Below, piece by piece: positions 43,049-51,501 of a stretch of 64,000 bases of DNA. The stretch is from Rhizobium terrae (GTDB lineage: Bacteria; Pseudomonadota; Alphaproteobacteria; Rhizobiales; Rhizobiaceae), in the NCBI RefSeq assembly GCF_003425685.1, contig NZ_QJKM01000015.1:124001-188000 (forward strand), written 5' to 3'. Every line of letters begins with the position of its first letter. Positions within the stretch are counted from its first letter, which is position 1. The notes under the pieces are model-generated. The model was not told the origin of the DNA and did no database searches. It worked only from the letters and a program-made list of their open reading frames with translations. The position numbers were made by a program, and so were the translations under genes.

Positions 43049-44098
43049 ATGCGCTATAATCAAATGGGCAATACAGGTCTTTTCGTTTCGGAAATCTGCC
43101 TCGGTACGATGACGTTCGGCGAAAATACGCCAGGCGGTCCCTGGACCGCCGTCGCGGGCCTCGACCAGGCGGCTGCCGACGGGATCGTCGAGCGTTCGCT
43201 GGCGGCAGGCGTCAATTTCATCGATACGGCCAATGTCTACTCTCAAGGCAAGTCCGAGCGCATTCTCGGGCAGGCGCTCAAGAATCTCGGCGTTGCGCGC
43301 AAGGACGTGATCATCGCCACGAAAGTTTACGGTCAGATGGGCGACAAGCCGAATGATCGCGGTTCCTCCCGGGGTCACATCATGGACTCCGTGGAACAAA
43401 GCCTGGAACGCCTGCAGATGGATCATATCGATCTTTACCAGGTTCACGGCACGGATGCCGTGACGCCGATCGACGAGACGCTCCGGGCGCTCGACGATCT
43501 CGTGTCGCGCGGCCTCGTGCGTTACATCGGCCTTTCCAACTGGGCGGCCTGGAGGATGGCGAAGGCGCTCGGCATTTCCGAGCGCAAGGGTTTTGCCCGT
43601 TTCGAGACTGTGCAGGCTTATTACTCCATAGCGGGTCGAGACCTGGAGCGGGATATCGTTCCGCTGATGCAGGAGGAGAAGCTTGGCCTGATGGTCTGGT
43701 CGCCGCTCGCCGGCGGGCTGCTTTCCGGCAAATACGGCCCCGGCGCGCCGGGCAATGGCGAGGGCCGTCGCGCAACCTTCGATTTTCCGCCGGTCGACAA
43801 AGACCGTGCCTGGGCCTGCGTTGCCGTCATGCGCGAGGTCGGTGCCAAGCACGGCGCGAGCGTCGCGGAGGTGGCGCTTGCCTATATCCTGGCGAAACCC
43901 TTCGTCACCAGCGTCATTATCGGCGCGAAGCGACTGGAGCAGTTGGATGAAAACCTGAAGGCCGTGAAGCTGAAACTCGATGCGGAAGACATGGCGAAGC
44001 TCGACGAGGTGAGTGCGCTCGCGCCGGAATATCCAGGCTGGATGTTGGCACGCCAGGCGGCCGGTCGCCGGCCTGAAGCGTTCGAGCCCAAGGAGTAG
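43049..44098 (+). CDS. Aldo/keto reductase
   Basis: 349 residues, TIM-barrel AKR. Catalytic tetrad visible: Asp and Tyr in FIDTANVYSQGKSE, Lys in IATKVYG, and His in YQVHGTD. The C-terminal NADPH-binding VIIGAKRLEQLDENL segment is present. Resembles AKR11/YajO-like reductases; substrate unknown. Start at 43049 has GGGAG six bases upstream; the longer open frame upstream is not supported. It stands alone and converges on cheW through a shared terminator. Confidence 0.9.
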   Translation: MRYNQMGNTGLFVSEICLGTMTFGENTPGGPWTAVAGLDQAAADGIVERSLAAGVNFIDTANVYSQGKSERILGQALKNLGVARKDVIIATKVYGQMGDKPNDRGSSRGHIMDSVEQSLERLQMDHIDLYQVHGTDAVTPIDETLRALDDLVSRGLVRYIGLSNWAAWRMAKALGISERKGFARFETVQAYYSIAGRDLERDIVPLMQEEKLGLMVWSPLAGGLLSGKYGPGAPGNGEGRRATFDFPPVDKDRAWACVAVMREVGAKHGASVAEVALAYILAKPFVTSVIIGAKRLEQLDENLKAVKLKLDAEDMAKLDEVSALAPEYPGWMLARQAAGRRPEAFEPKE

Positions 44099-44204
44099 TC
44101 GGGAAACGGCCTGCGGCGCCGCTGTCGGCCTCCACCGGAAATGGCGACACCTCTTTCGACATGCCGCATGCGATCCTTATCAGCATTCGATCCTTGAGAC
44201 GCAG

Positions 44205-44238
44205 AAAAGCCGCCCGGACGGACATCCGGACGGCTTTT
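44205..44238. terminator. Bidirectional intrinsic terminator
   Basis: AAAAGCCG (44205-44212) pairs with CGGCTTTT (44231-44238), and inside it CCGGA pairs with TCCGG, with one mismatch pair between. The T-run occurs in both readings. It lies between the convergent aldo/keto reductase and cheW genes and can stop both. Confidence 0.9.
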
Positions 44239-44255
44239 CCAAAGGAATATCCCGA

Positions 44256-44735
44256 TCAGGCGGCGAGATCGTCGGCTTCGGTGCCCTTGAACATCTTGGC
44301 AAGGTTCAGGAAGCAGATCATGCCGTTCTCGTTGGCGATGATGCCTTCCGAAAAGGATTTATCGAAGGAGGCGGAAATTTCCGGAACCGGCTGAACCTGG
44401 CTCGATGGGATCGTGAGGATGTCGGAGACGCGATCGACGAGCATGCCGATGACCATGTTGTGCACTTCGGCAACCACGATGGCGCTGCGCTCGTTGGCGA
44501 CCGTGCTCTTCATGCCGAGCTTGTAGGCGAGGTCGATGATCGGGATCACCGAACCGCGCAGGTTCATGACGCCGATGACGTCGGCCGGAGCGTGCGGGAT
44601 CGGCGTCGAAGGAGCCCAGCCGCGGATTTCGCGGATGGTCGTCGTCTTCACGCAGAATTCCTGATCATGCAGCCGAAAGGCGATGATCTCCAGCGTTTCA
44701 CCGCCGTAGTTCGTGGAGTTGATCGTCATAGCCAT
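44256..44735 (-). CDS. cheW: Chemotaxis adaptor CheW
   Basis: 159 residues, single CheW domain (ETLEIIAFRLHDQEFCVKT, IREIRGW, GVMNLRGSVIPIIDLAYKLG). CheW links chemoreceptors to the kinase CheA. The start at 44735 overlaps the receptor stop by one base (TGATG), so it is coupled to the receptor gene. This isolated receptor-CheW pair is apart from any main che operon visible here. Confidence 0.94.
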   Translation of the reverse strand: MAMTINSTNYGGETLEIIAFRLHDQEFCVKTTTIREIRGWAPSTPIPHAPADVIGVMNLRGSVIPIIDLAYKLGMKSTVANERSAIVVAEVHNMVIGMLVDRVSDILTIPSSQVQPVPEISASFDKSFSEGIIANENGMICFLNLAKMFKGTEADDLAA

Positions 44736-46519
44736 CAGAATTCTTCCCAACTATCCGGTGCCTGGGCAGTCGCTGCACCGGATGTGGCCCGTGCGACCGT
44801 TGCCATGAGTTTGCGTGCCGGCGATGCAACAGGTCGTGCATCTGGTCGCGCTTGACCAATCTTAACCGAAGAGTGTTGCCCAAATCTAAATCGCGCCAAA
44901 AGATTGCGCAGCGTTTCGGCTTCCCGCGCCAGATTATGACTGGCCGCCGTCGTTTCCTCGACCATGGCGGCATTCTGCTGTGTGTTCTGGTCCATGGAGT
45001 TCACGGCGTTGCTGATTTCCTTGATGCCAGTCGACTGCTCGCGGGAGGCCTCGACGATGGCCGTGATGTTGCCGTTGATCTCGTCCACCTGGGAAATGAT
45101 CTCGTCGAGCGCCTTGCCGGTTTCGCCGACCAGGGCGACACCGCGCTTCACCTGATCGGAGGAGGTGGAGATCAGCGTCTTGATTTCCTTGGCGGCGCCC
45201 GCAGAACGCTGCGCCAGTTCGCGGACCTCCTGGGCGACGACCGCAAAGCCTTTGCCGGCTTCACCGGCGCGAGCCGCTTCGACGCCGGCGTTAAGAGCCA
45301 AAAGGTTGGTCTGGAAGGCGATTTCGTCGATCACGCCGATGATGTTGGAAATCTCATTCGACGAATTCTCGATCTGGCCCATGGCGCCAACGGCATTGCG
45401 GACCACGGCGCCGGAATGTTCGGCGCTTTTCTTGGTCCGGGAAACGAGGTCGCCTGCTTCCTCGGCGCGCTTGGCGCTGTCGGTTACGGTGCGGCTGATC
45501 TCTTCCAGGGCGGCCGCGGTTTCTTCAACGGCGGCGGCCTGCTGTTCGGTACGCTTGGCAAGGCTATCCGAGGCCTGACGGACTTCGCTCGAACTGCCGG
45601 CAATCCCTTCCGCGTTTTCTCCGACGGTGCGCATTGCCTCGGCAAGCTTAGCGATGGCCTCGTTGAAGTCGAGCCGGATTTGCTCCAGCGTCGGAATGAA
45701 TGGCTTTTCAATACGCGCCGTCAGGTCGCCGTGCGACAGGGCGGTAAGACCGACGGCGATGTCATCGACCGCACGCACGCGTTCGGTAATGTCGGTCGCG
45801 AACTTGACGACCTTGAAGACGCGTCCTTCGGCGTCGAAGATAGGATTGTAGGACGCCTGGATCCAGGCGATCTTGCCGCCCTTGCCGATGCGCTTGAACT
45901 CGGCGGCAACCACCTCGCCGGAGGCCAGTTTCTTCCAGAAGTCGCGATATTCCGCACTGTCGCGGAACGCAGGTTCACAGAACATGCTGTGATGCTTGCC
46001 GACGATTTCCGACAGCTGATAACCGAGACAGGCAAGGAAGTTCTCATTGGCGGTCAGGACATCCCCATTTGGCGTGAATTCAATGATCGCCTGGCTGCGC
46101 GAGATCGCGTTGATCTTGCCTTCGTCTTCCGAAGCTTTCAGTTTCGCAGCGGTAATATCGGTTGCGAATTTGACGACCTTGTAGGGCTTGCCGCCGGACA
46201 TCACCGGATTGTAGGAGGCCTGGATCCAGATCTCGCGGCCACCCTTGCCAAGGCGCTTGTAGGCTGCTGCGTCATATTTGCCGCTGCCGAGCCGTGCCCA
46301 GAAATCCTTGTAGGCCTGTGACTTTGTATAGGCCGGATCGCAGAACATGCTGTGATGCTTGCCGACGATTTCTGAAAGGGTATATCCGAGGGCCTTGCAG
46401 AAGTTCTCGTTGGCGGTGAGAATTTTTCCCGAGAGATCGAATTCAATAATAGCTTGGGATTGGGCAAGGGCCGCAAGTGTAGCTTTGGCGTCGGCGCCCG
46501 GGAGTGAAAGGATCGGCAT
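44735..46519 (-). CDS. Soluble methyl-accepting chemotaxis protein with two PAS domains
   Basis: 594 residues, no transmembrane segment. Two closely similar PAS domains (about 12-122 and 133-243), each with IGKHHSMFC-type segment EIVGKHHSMFC and WIQASYNP; a HAMP-like region (about 255-305); and a methyl-accepting/signalling domain (about 325-555) with the hairpin tip region EIAFQTNLLALNAGVEAARAG. The C-terminus ends SWEEF, a CheR/CheB-docking pentapeptide like NWETF. Resembles cytosolic energy-taxis receptors such as Azospirillum AerC (FAD-PAS) and rhizobial McpY. Ligand or cofactor is inferred, not seen. Confidence 0.92.
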   Translation of the reverse strand: MPILSLPGADAKATLAALAQSQAIIEFDLSGKILTANENFCKALGYTLSEIVGKHHSMFCDPAYTKSQAYKDFWARLGSGKYDAAAYKRLGKGGREIWIQASYNPVMSGGKPYKVVKFATDITAAKLKASEDEGKINAISRSQAIIEFTPNGDVLTANENFLACLGYQLSEIVGKHHSMFCEPAFRDSAEYRDFWKKLASGEVVAAEFKRIGKGGKIAWIQASYNPIFDAEGRVFKVVKFATDITERVRAVDDIAVGLTALSHGDLTARIEKPFIPTLEQIRLDFNEAIAKLAEAMRTVGENAEGIAGSSSEVRQASDSLAKRTEQQAAAVEETAAALEEISRTVTDSAKRAEEAGDLVSRTKKSAEHSGAVVRNAVGAMGQIENSSNEISNIIGVIDEIAFQTNLLALNAGVEAARAGEAGKGFAVVAQEVRELAQRSAGAAKEIKTLISTSSDQVKRGVALVGETGKALDEIISQVDEINGNITAIVEASREQSTGIKEISNAVNSMDQNTQQNAAMVEETTAASHNLAREAETLRNLLARFRFGQHSSVKIGQARPDARPVASPARKLMATVARATSGAATAQAPDSWEEF

Positions 46520-46975
46520 GGTCTTCGCTGCTCCAGTTCTTAGGAATAGTCCTCAGCTCAGGCCGGCAGCATATATCCAAACTCTCAAAAACTGCCGTAA
46601 TCCATGCGTGAGATTGGATATAAGAAATAGCCAATTGTAATTAACATTAAGTCAATGGCATTCGTCGCGTGTTGCAACCTCTATGTGTTTTTTAGAAAAA
46701 CTGACGATGCCCATTCAGCTTGTAGTGGGTAATATTCCCCTGACTATACTTACTTTGTCATGAATAATTCCGCCTGATCTGCTAGTTGTCAAATTTTAGC
46801 GGTGGCGAACCATATGATGTATGTGGCTCTATCGAGCGCGTTCTAGATAAACTGGTGGCTCGACGCCGCAATAAAGCGTGCCCGAATCAGGATCATGATG
46901 TGCATAGGAAGTGCTTTGCCGTTCCCGACGACAACCGTTTGAGGCGACATCTCCGAAAGTCTATGCAAGTAAGGA
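46520..46975. other. AT-rich non-coding gap upstream of the chemoreceptor
   Basis: 456 bases without a supported gene. It is clearly richer in A/T (46560-46800) than its surroundings and presumably contains the receptor promoter. A short plus-strand open frame (about 46786-47067) has no SD, lacks family resemblance and runs into tamB antisense; I do not call it. The composition could mark an old insertion or deletion scar. Confidence 0.5.
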
Positions 46976-49900
46976 TCAGTATTCGTGCTCGTAGAAAATG
47001 CCGGCGGTACCGCCCTCGGTGCCGGCGCCCGCCTTCAACTTCACGCCACGTCCGACATCGAGATTGATCGTCGCCTGAGCCCCGTTCTGGCCGCCCTGCT
47101 CGACCTGGAGATAGGTGCGGTTGTTGATGTAGCGGCCAACGGAGACCGTGGTCTGTCCGGTCGAGTCGGTGTTGATGTCGAGATCGTCGACGCCCAGATT
47201 GCTGCGCAGCGTTTCAAGAAGCGACGTAGAGCCGCCGCCGGCAAGCTGAGTGACCGCATCCGCGAGCTGGGCGATCTGCAGCGGCGAGAGGCGCGCCATG
47301 GACTGGCCGAAGATCAGCCGCGCCAGAACTTCGTCCTGCGGCAGGGCAGGGGAGGACGAGAAGGTAATCGTCGGATCGTTCGCGACGCCCGTGACCTTCA
47401 CGATGATCGTCGTCGAGGCGGAGGTCGTATTGGCCTCCATGTTGAGGACCGGGATCAGCCCGCCGCCGAAGGTGATATCACCTTCGGTGAAATCGAGCCG
47501 CTTGGCGAGAATGACGATGCGGCCGCGGCGCATCTCGAATCCGCCCGCAACGATCGGTGCCGTCGCGTTGCCGGTGACGGTCAGTTCGCCGCCGAGCTCG
47601 GCGTCGATGCCGCGGCCGCGAACGAAAATGCCGTTCGGAGCGGTGATTTGCAGGTTGAGCGCGATAGGCTCGGAAGCGCCCTTCGCACTCTTCGGACGCA
47701 GTATTTCCATCTGCCGCAGAACATCCGGCGGGGCGTTGCGATGGCGGATATCGATGGCCGAAAGCGATGTCGGGAGACGGGCCGGAACCGTGATCGCCGC
47801 CTTGGTGAGCGTAACCCGACCACCGAGAACAGGTCCTGACGTGAGCGGGCCGGTGATCGTCAAGGCTCCGTCGGCCGTTGCAGCAAACAGAGTGCCGTCG
47901 GCATAAGCGGCTTGGGCCAGCGTGATCCGGAGATCGGCCGGGAATCCGGAGCCAGGTAAGATACCGACCGAGCCCTGGACGGAGACCGCGCCGCCGCCGG
48001 AAAGCTTGCCGGACAGCCTGGGAATATTGGCGCTCTTGCCATCAAGGGCGACATTGGCGGCAAGATCGGTGATCGCCAGGTTGCGCCGCACATCCACCAG
48101 CCGAGCGCCTGACGTCGATGCGGTGCCGGTAATGGCGGGGGTTGCGACCGTGCCGCCGATCGCCACGTCGACATTGCCGGTACCTTCCAGCACGAAGCCC
48201 TGTGCCGCAAGCTGGCCGGCGATGATGGAGAAGGGCAGCCCTCCGTTGAATTTCAGGTTCAGCGGTTTTTCGCCGGCGAGCGAGACGGAGCCGCCGCCGG
48301 AAAGGGTGATCCCTCCGCCGCCCGAAAGGCGCGTGTCGATCGTAACCGTGCCGTTCTGGAAGGTGCCATTGGCGGTAACGTTCACGGAGGCAAGGCCGGC
48401 GGATGCGGTCTGGCTTACGCCGGCGTCGGTCCAGCGCAGATCATAACGGACGGCCGGGGCTTCCGGTGTGCCTGTGGCGGCTACTGTGCCGGAAATCGTT
48501 CCGCGGGCGCCGAGGCCCGGCGCGAAGGCGTTGATGAGGCCGGCCGGCACCGCGTTGGCGCGAGCATTGATGTCGAGAGCAGGAACGCCGTCCTTCAGGA
48601 AGACGCGTCCGGTTGCCGACAGATCGAGCCCGCCGGAGCCGGTGAGGCGTGTCCTGTCTAGTGCGACTGTCCCGTTGGCAAAACTGCCGCTTGCCTGGAG
48701 GCGAAACGGGCTGATGCCAGCGTCGCGCGTCTGGCGAAGCTGTGCATCACTCCATTCTAGATCGTATTTGACGGCGGGGGCGGACGGGGTGCCCGTCGCG
48801 TTGATGGTGCCGGAAATCGTGCCCGCGGCGTTGATCGCCGGCACGAAGCTGTTGAGCAGGCTTGCGGGCAGCGCGTTGATATTGGCCGTCACATCGAGCG
48901 CAGTTCCCGCCGTGCCGTTGACGGTGACGCTGCCCGAGCCGGTGGCCAGCGTCAGGCCGGCAAGACGAGCGCCGCCATTGGCGATGGCGATGCGGGTGGG
49001 GCCGGCAAGGCGGATCGGGATATTGCGCGGGGTGGCGGTAAAGCTCTCGATCCCGACCGAGATATCGGCGCCGGTCTGGATGTCGCCGACCGCATTGAGC
49101 GGTGCATCGTCATATCGGGCGGCGAGGTTGAAGCCGGTCCTGTTGCCGCCGTGGCTGACGCCGAGATTGATGTCGTCGAGACCGATCGAACCCGCGCCGA
49201 CCTTGGCCGCCTTGATGGAGCCTTCCGCTGCGATCGCCTTGATGTCCGGCATGGCGAGATCGATATTCGGCTGTGCGATTTCGATCGTGCCGCGTTTCAA
49301 GACATTGCCCGACGCGCGGATCGCAGCGCCGGCCTTGCCGCCCGCGTTGCTGAAGATCACGGTACCCTTCAGGTCGCCCTGTGCCTGTTGCGCCGCGAGT
49401 GCGGCAAGCAGGGAAACATCCGGGAAGTCGAAAGTGAGCTGTCCTTCCGGCAGGAAGTCGGGAGAAAAGTTCAGGGCTCCGCTGAGCTTGTTCGGACCGA
49501 TCTCCGCATTGATCGCCGGAGCGTTCGTGCGTCCTTGGGTCGAGGCGAGATCCGCGTTGACCTTGATGGGCTGGCCGTCCAGCGAACCGGTCGCAGTCAG
49601 CTTGCCTTTCGGTGCCTTCGGGTCGGCCGTGCCGTCGAGCACGAAGCTCATGTCCTGGAGCTTGCGTCCGACCAGCCGCGCGTCGGCGGAATTGAGCACG
49701 GCCTTGATGCCGACGGCGGTCAGCGGTCCCTTGGCGGCGATGTCGAAACCGGCAGCCCCTTCGGCTTCCGGCAGCCAGCGTTTCAGATCCGGCACGCGGC
49801 CGGCAAGCCGACCGGTGACGGTCTGGTTTTCCAGAAGCACATTGCCGTGTGCCTCGACCGCATTGGACCGCATCACGAAGTTTTCAAGGCTTACGCGGCC

Positions 49901-51475
49901 GCCCGTCACCATATTGACGTAGCCTTCGGCCGAGAGCTTGCCTTCGAATTTCGAGACGAGCGCCGGCGGCAGGACGGCAGGATTGGCGAAGACACGGAAG
50001 TTGCCGGTCACGGCCTGCTTCGACATGTCGTACGCGCCGGAAAGCGTGCCGTTGACGTTCTGGCTGTCGAAGGTCGCCGCGTCGAGGCCGATTGCCGGAG
50101 GTGCGAGCCTCAACGGTGCATCGAGCGTCACCGGGCCGCGGACCACCCGGTCCAGATCGTCGTTGGTAAAGTCCGTCCGGGCGACCGTAAAGCGGCTGCG
50201 GATGCTGCCGGAGCGCTTGAGGAGATCGAGATCCTCGCTTTCCGCCTGCAGGCGGATCTGGTTGAAGCGGCCTTGCGGCAGCTCTGCGGCGCTCAAGGCG
50301 GCGGTCGCGTTGAAGCGGGCCGAAGAGGCCGCCCCGGTCAAGGTGAAATTGATGCTCTCGATGGAGAAACGGCTCTCCTGACCGTTGATCGGCCAGACAA
50401 AATCCACCGGGCCGTTGATTGCGGCAAGACCTGCCGTCAGGCTGTTGTCGCCGGCCGGATCCCAGGCGCCCTTGGCGGAGATTCTTACCGCGCCGGAGGC
50501 AAGATCGCCGCGCTCGATGTCGATACGGCCGGAAGGGGCGTAGACCGCGGCGATGTTGATATCCGTCGTACCGCCGAACAGAGGCCGGAAGGCGGGCGGA
50601 AGCAGGGTGGCGAGCTGTCCGCCGCCCGTGACTTCCATGCGGTGCCTGCCGTTCTCCACCAGCACGTGCCTGCCGTCGACCGAAATGACGGGAACGCCAC
50701 CGACGCTGCCCTGCAACTTGCCGGCCCAATCGGAAAGCGGGCCTTCACCATCGAGCGCCAGCTCCACCGCCGGCGCGCCGGGCAGCCGCAGGAGGCGGGC
50801 AAGCAGGCCCCCCTGCGGTTCGGAAACCGAAGCCTTGAGGGTCAGTCGGTTGGCGGAAGGCGCGTAGACGACATCGGCGGATGCCCGCGCATCCGGCTCG
50901 TCCTTGCGGGTCGCCTGCAGGTCGAGAGAGATATCCGGGCCGGTCGCATCGATGGAACCCTTGACCGACAGCGAGAAATCGCGGCCCGAAAGGGCCTGGG
51001 ACAGGTTGATGTCCGGCAGGTCGATCTGCGCGACACGGATGCCGACCGGCAGGGGCGAGCCTGACGAGGTGGAGGTCGTCGTCTGGGGAGTCGCCGGGGT
51101 CTTCGGCGGCCGCGGCGCGCGGATGAAGTTGACAGTTTCGGCCGATACGTGTTCGGCGCTGAAGACACCGGTCACCAGCGATGTGGGCGACCAATCGACT
51201 TTGATGCCGCCGATCTGGGCATAGGGGCCGGCATCATCCGAAAGCGTCAGCGCATCGATCCGCAGATCGCCGGTCAGAAGGCCTTCCGGCCGGGTGAATG
51301 TCACTTTCCTATCCGGGGTGGACACGATGGAAGAGACGCGATCTGCCGCCACGCGCCCACCGACCGGCGTCAGCGCCACGAACAGCACGACACCCAGCGC
51401 CATGACGAACAGGATCGCAACCACGCCTATCGTGGCCTTCAATATCCCTTTCAGCAGGCGAACCATCAGCGTCAT
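46976..51475 (-). CDS. tamB: Translocation and assembly module subunit TamB
   Basis: 1499 residues. An N-terminal signal anchor (about 8-36, IGVVAILFVMALGVVLFVAL) is followed by a long beta-rich, Gly/Ala/Thr-rich region and a C-terminal DUF490 domain ending TAGIFYEHEY. TamB spans the periplasm and, with TamA, helps insert outer-membrane proteins and has been linked to phospholipid transport. A tandem 107-residue repeat is visible around residues 885-1100 (copies of GTISGT-NATGTP-APAVKYDL). It begins 26 bases after tamA, confirming the pair. Length is typical for alphaproteobacterial TamB. Confidence 0.93.
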   Translation of the reverse strand: MTLMVRLLKGILKATIGVVAILFVMALGVVLFVALTPVGGRVAADRVSSIVSTPDRKVTFTRPEGLLTGDLRIDALTLSDDAGPYAQIGGIKVDWSPTSLVTGVFSAEHVSAETVNFIRAPRPPKTPATPQTTTSTSSGSPLPVGIRVAQIDLPDINLSQALSGRDFSLSVKGSIDATGPDISLDLQATRKDEPDARASADVVYAPSANRLTLKASVSEPQGGLLARLLRLPGAPAVELALDGEGPLSDWAGKLQGSVGGVPVISVDGRHVLVENGRHRMEVTGGGQLATLLPPAFRPLFGGTTDINIAAVYAPSGRIDIERGDLASGAVRISAKGAWDPAGDNSLTAGLAAINGPVDFVWPINGQESRFSIESINFTLTGAASSARFNATAALSAAELPQGRFNQIRLQAESEDLDLLKRSGSIRSRFTVARTDFTNDDLDRVVRGPVTLDAPLRLAPPAIGLDAATFDSQNVNGTLSGAYDMSKQAVTGNFRVFANPAVLPPALVSKFEGKLSAEGYVNMVTGGRVSLENFVMRSNAVEAHGNVLLENQTVTGRLAGRVPDLKRWLPEAEGAAGFDIAAKGPLTAVGIKAVLNSADARLVGRKLQDMSFVLDGTADPKAPKGKLTATGSLDGQPIKVNADLASTQGRTNAPAINAEIGPNKLSGALNFSPDFLPEGQLTFDFPDVSLLAALAAQQAQGDLKGTVIFSNAGGKAGAAIRASGNVLKRGTIEIAQPNIDLAMPDIKAIAAEGSIKAAKVGAGSIGLDDINLGVSHGGNRTGFNLAARYDDAPLNAVGDIQTGADISVGIESFTATPRNIPIRLAGPTRIAIANGGARLAGLTLATGSGSVTVNGTAGTALDVTANINALPASLLNSFVPAINAAGTISGTINATGTPSAPAVKYDLEWSDAQLRQTRDAGISPFRLQASGSFANGTVALDRTRLTGSGGLDLSATGRVFLKDGVPALDINARANAVPAGLINAFAPGLGARGTISGTVAATGTPEAPAVRYDLRWTDAGVSQTASAGLASVNVTANGTFQNGTVTIDTRLSGGGGITLSGGGSVSLAGEKPLNLKFNGGLPFSIIAGQLAAQGFVLEGTGNVDVAIGGTVATPAITGTASTSGARLVDVRRNLAITDLAANVALDGKSANIPRLSGKLSGGGAVSVQGSVGILPGSGFPADLRITLAQAAYADGTLFAATADGALTITGPLTSGPVLGGRVTLTKAAITVPARLPTSLSAIDIRHRNAPPDVLRQMEILRPKSAKGASEPIALNLQITAPNGIFVRGRGIDAELGGELTVTGNATAPIVAGGFEMRRGRIVILAKRLDFTEGDITFGGGLIPVLNMEANTTSASTTIIVKVTGVANDPTITFSSSPALPQDEVLARLIFGQSMARLSPLQIAQLADAVTQLAGGGSTSLLETLRSNLGVDDLDINTDSTGQTTVSVGRYINNRTYLQVEQGGQNGAQATINLDVGRGVKLKAGAGTEGGTAGIFYEHEY

Positions 51476-51501
51476 GCTCGGTCGTTACCTCTCAATGCCC
51501 T

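Noticed and set aside
46786..47067. Small plus-strand ORF as a decayed gene or transposase remnant
   Set aside because: No SD, no homology I recognise, and it overlaps the 3' end of tamB in antisense.
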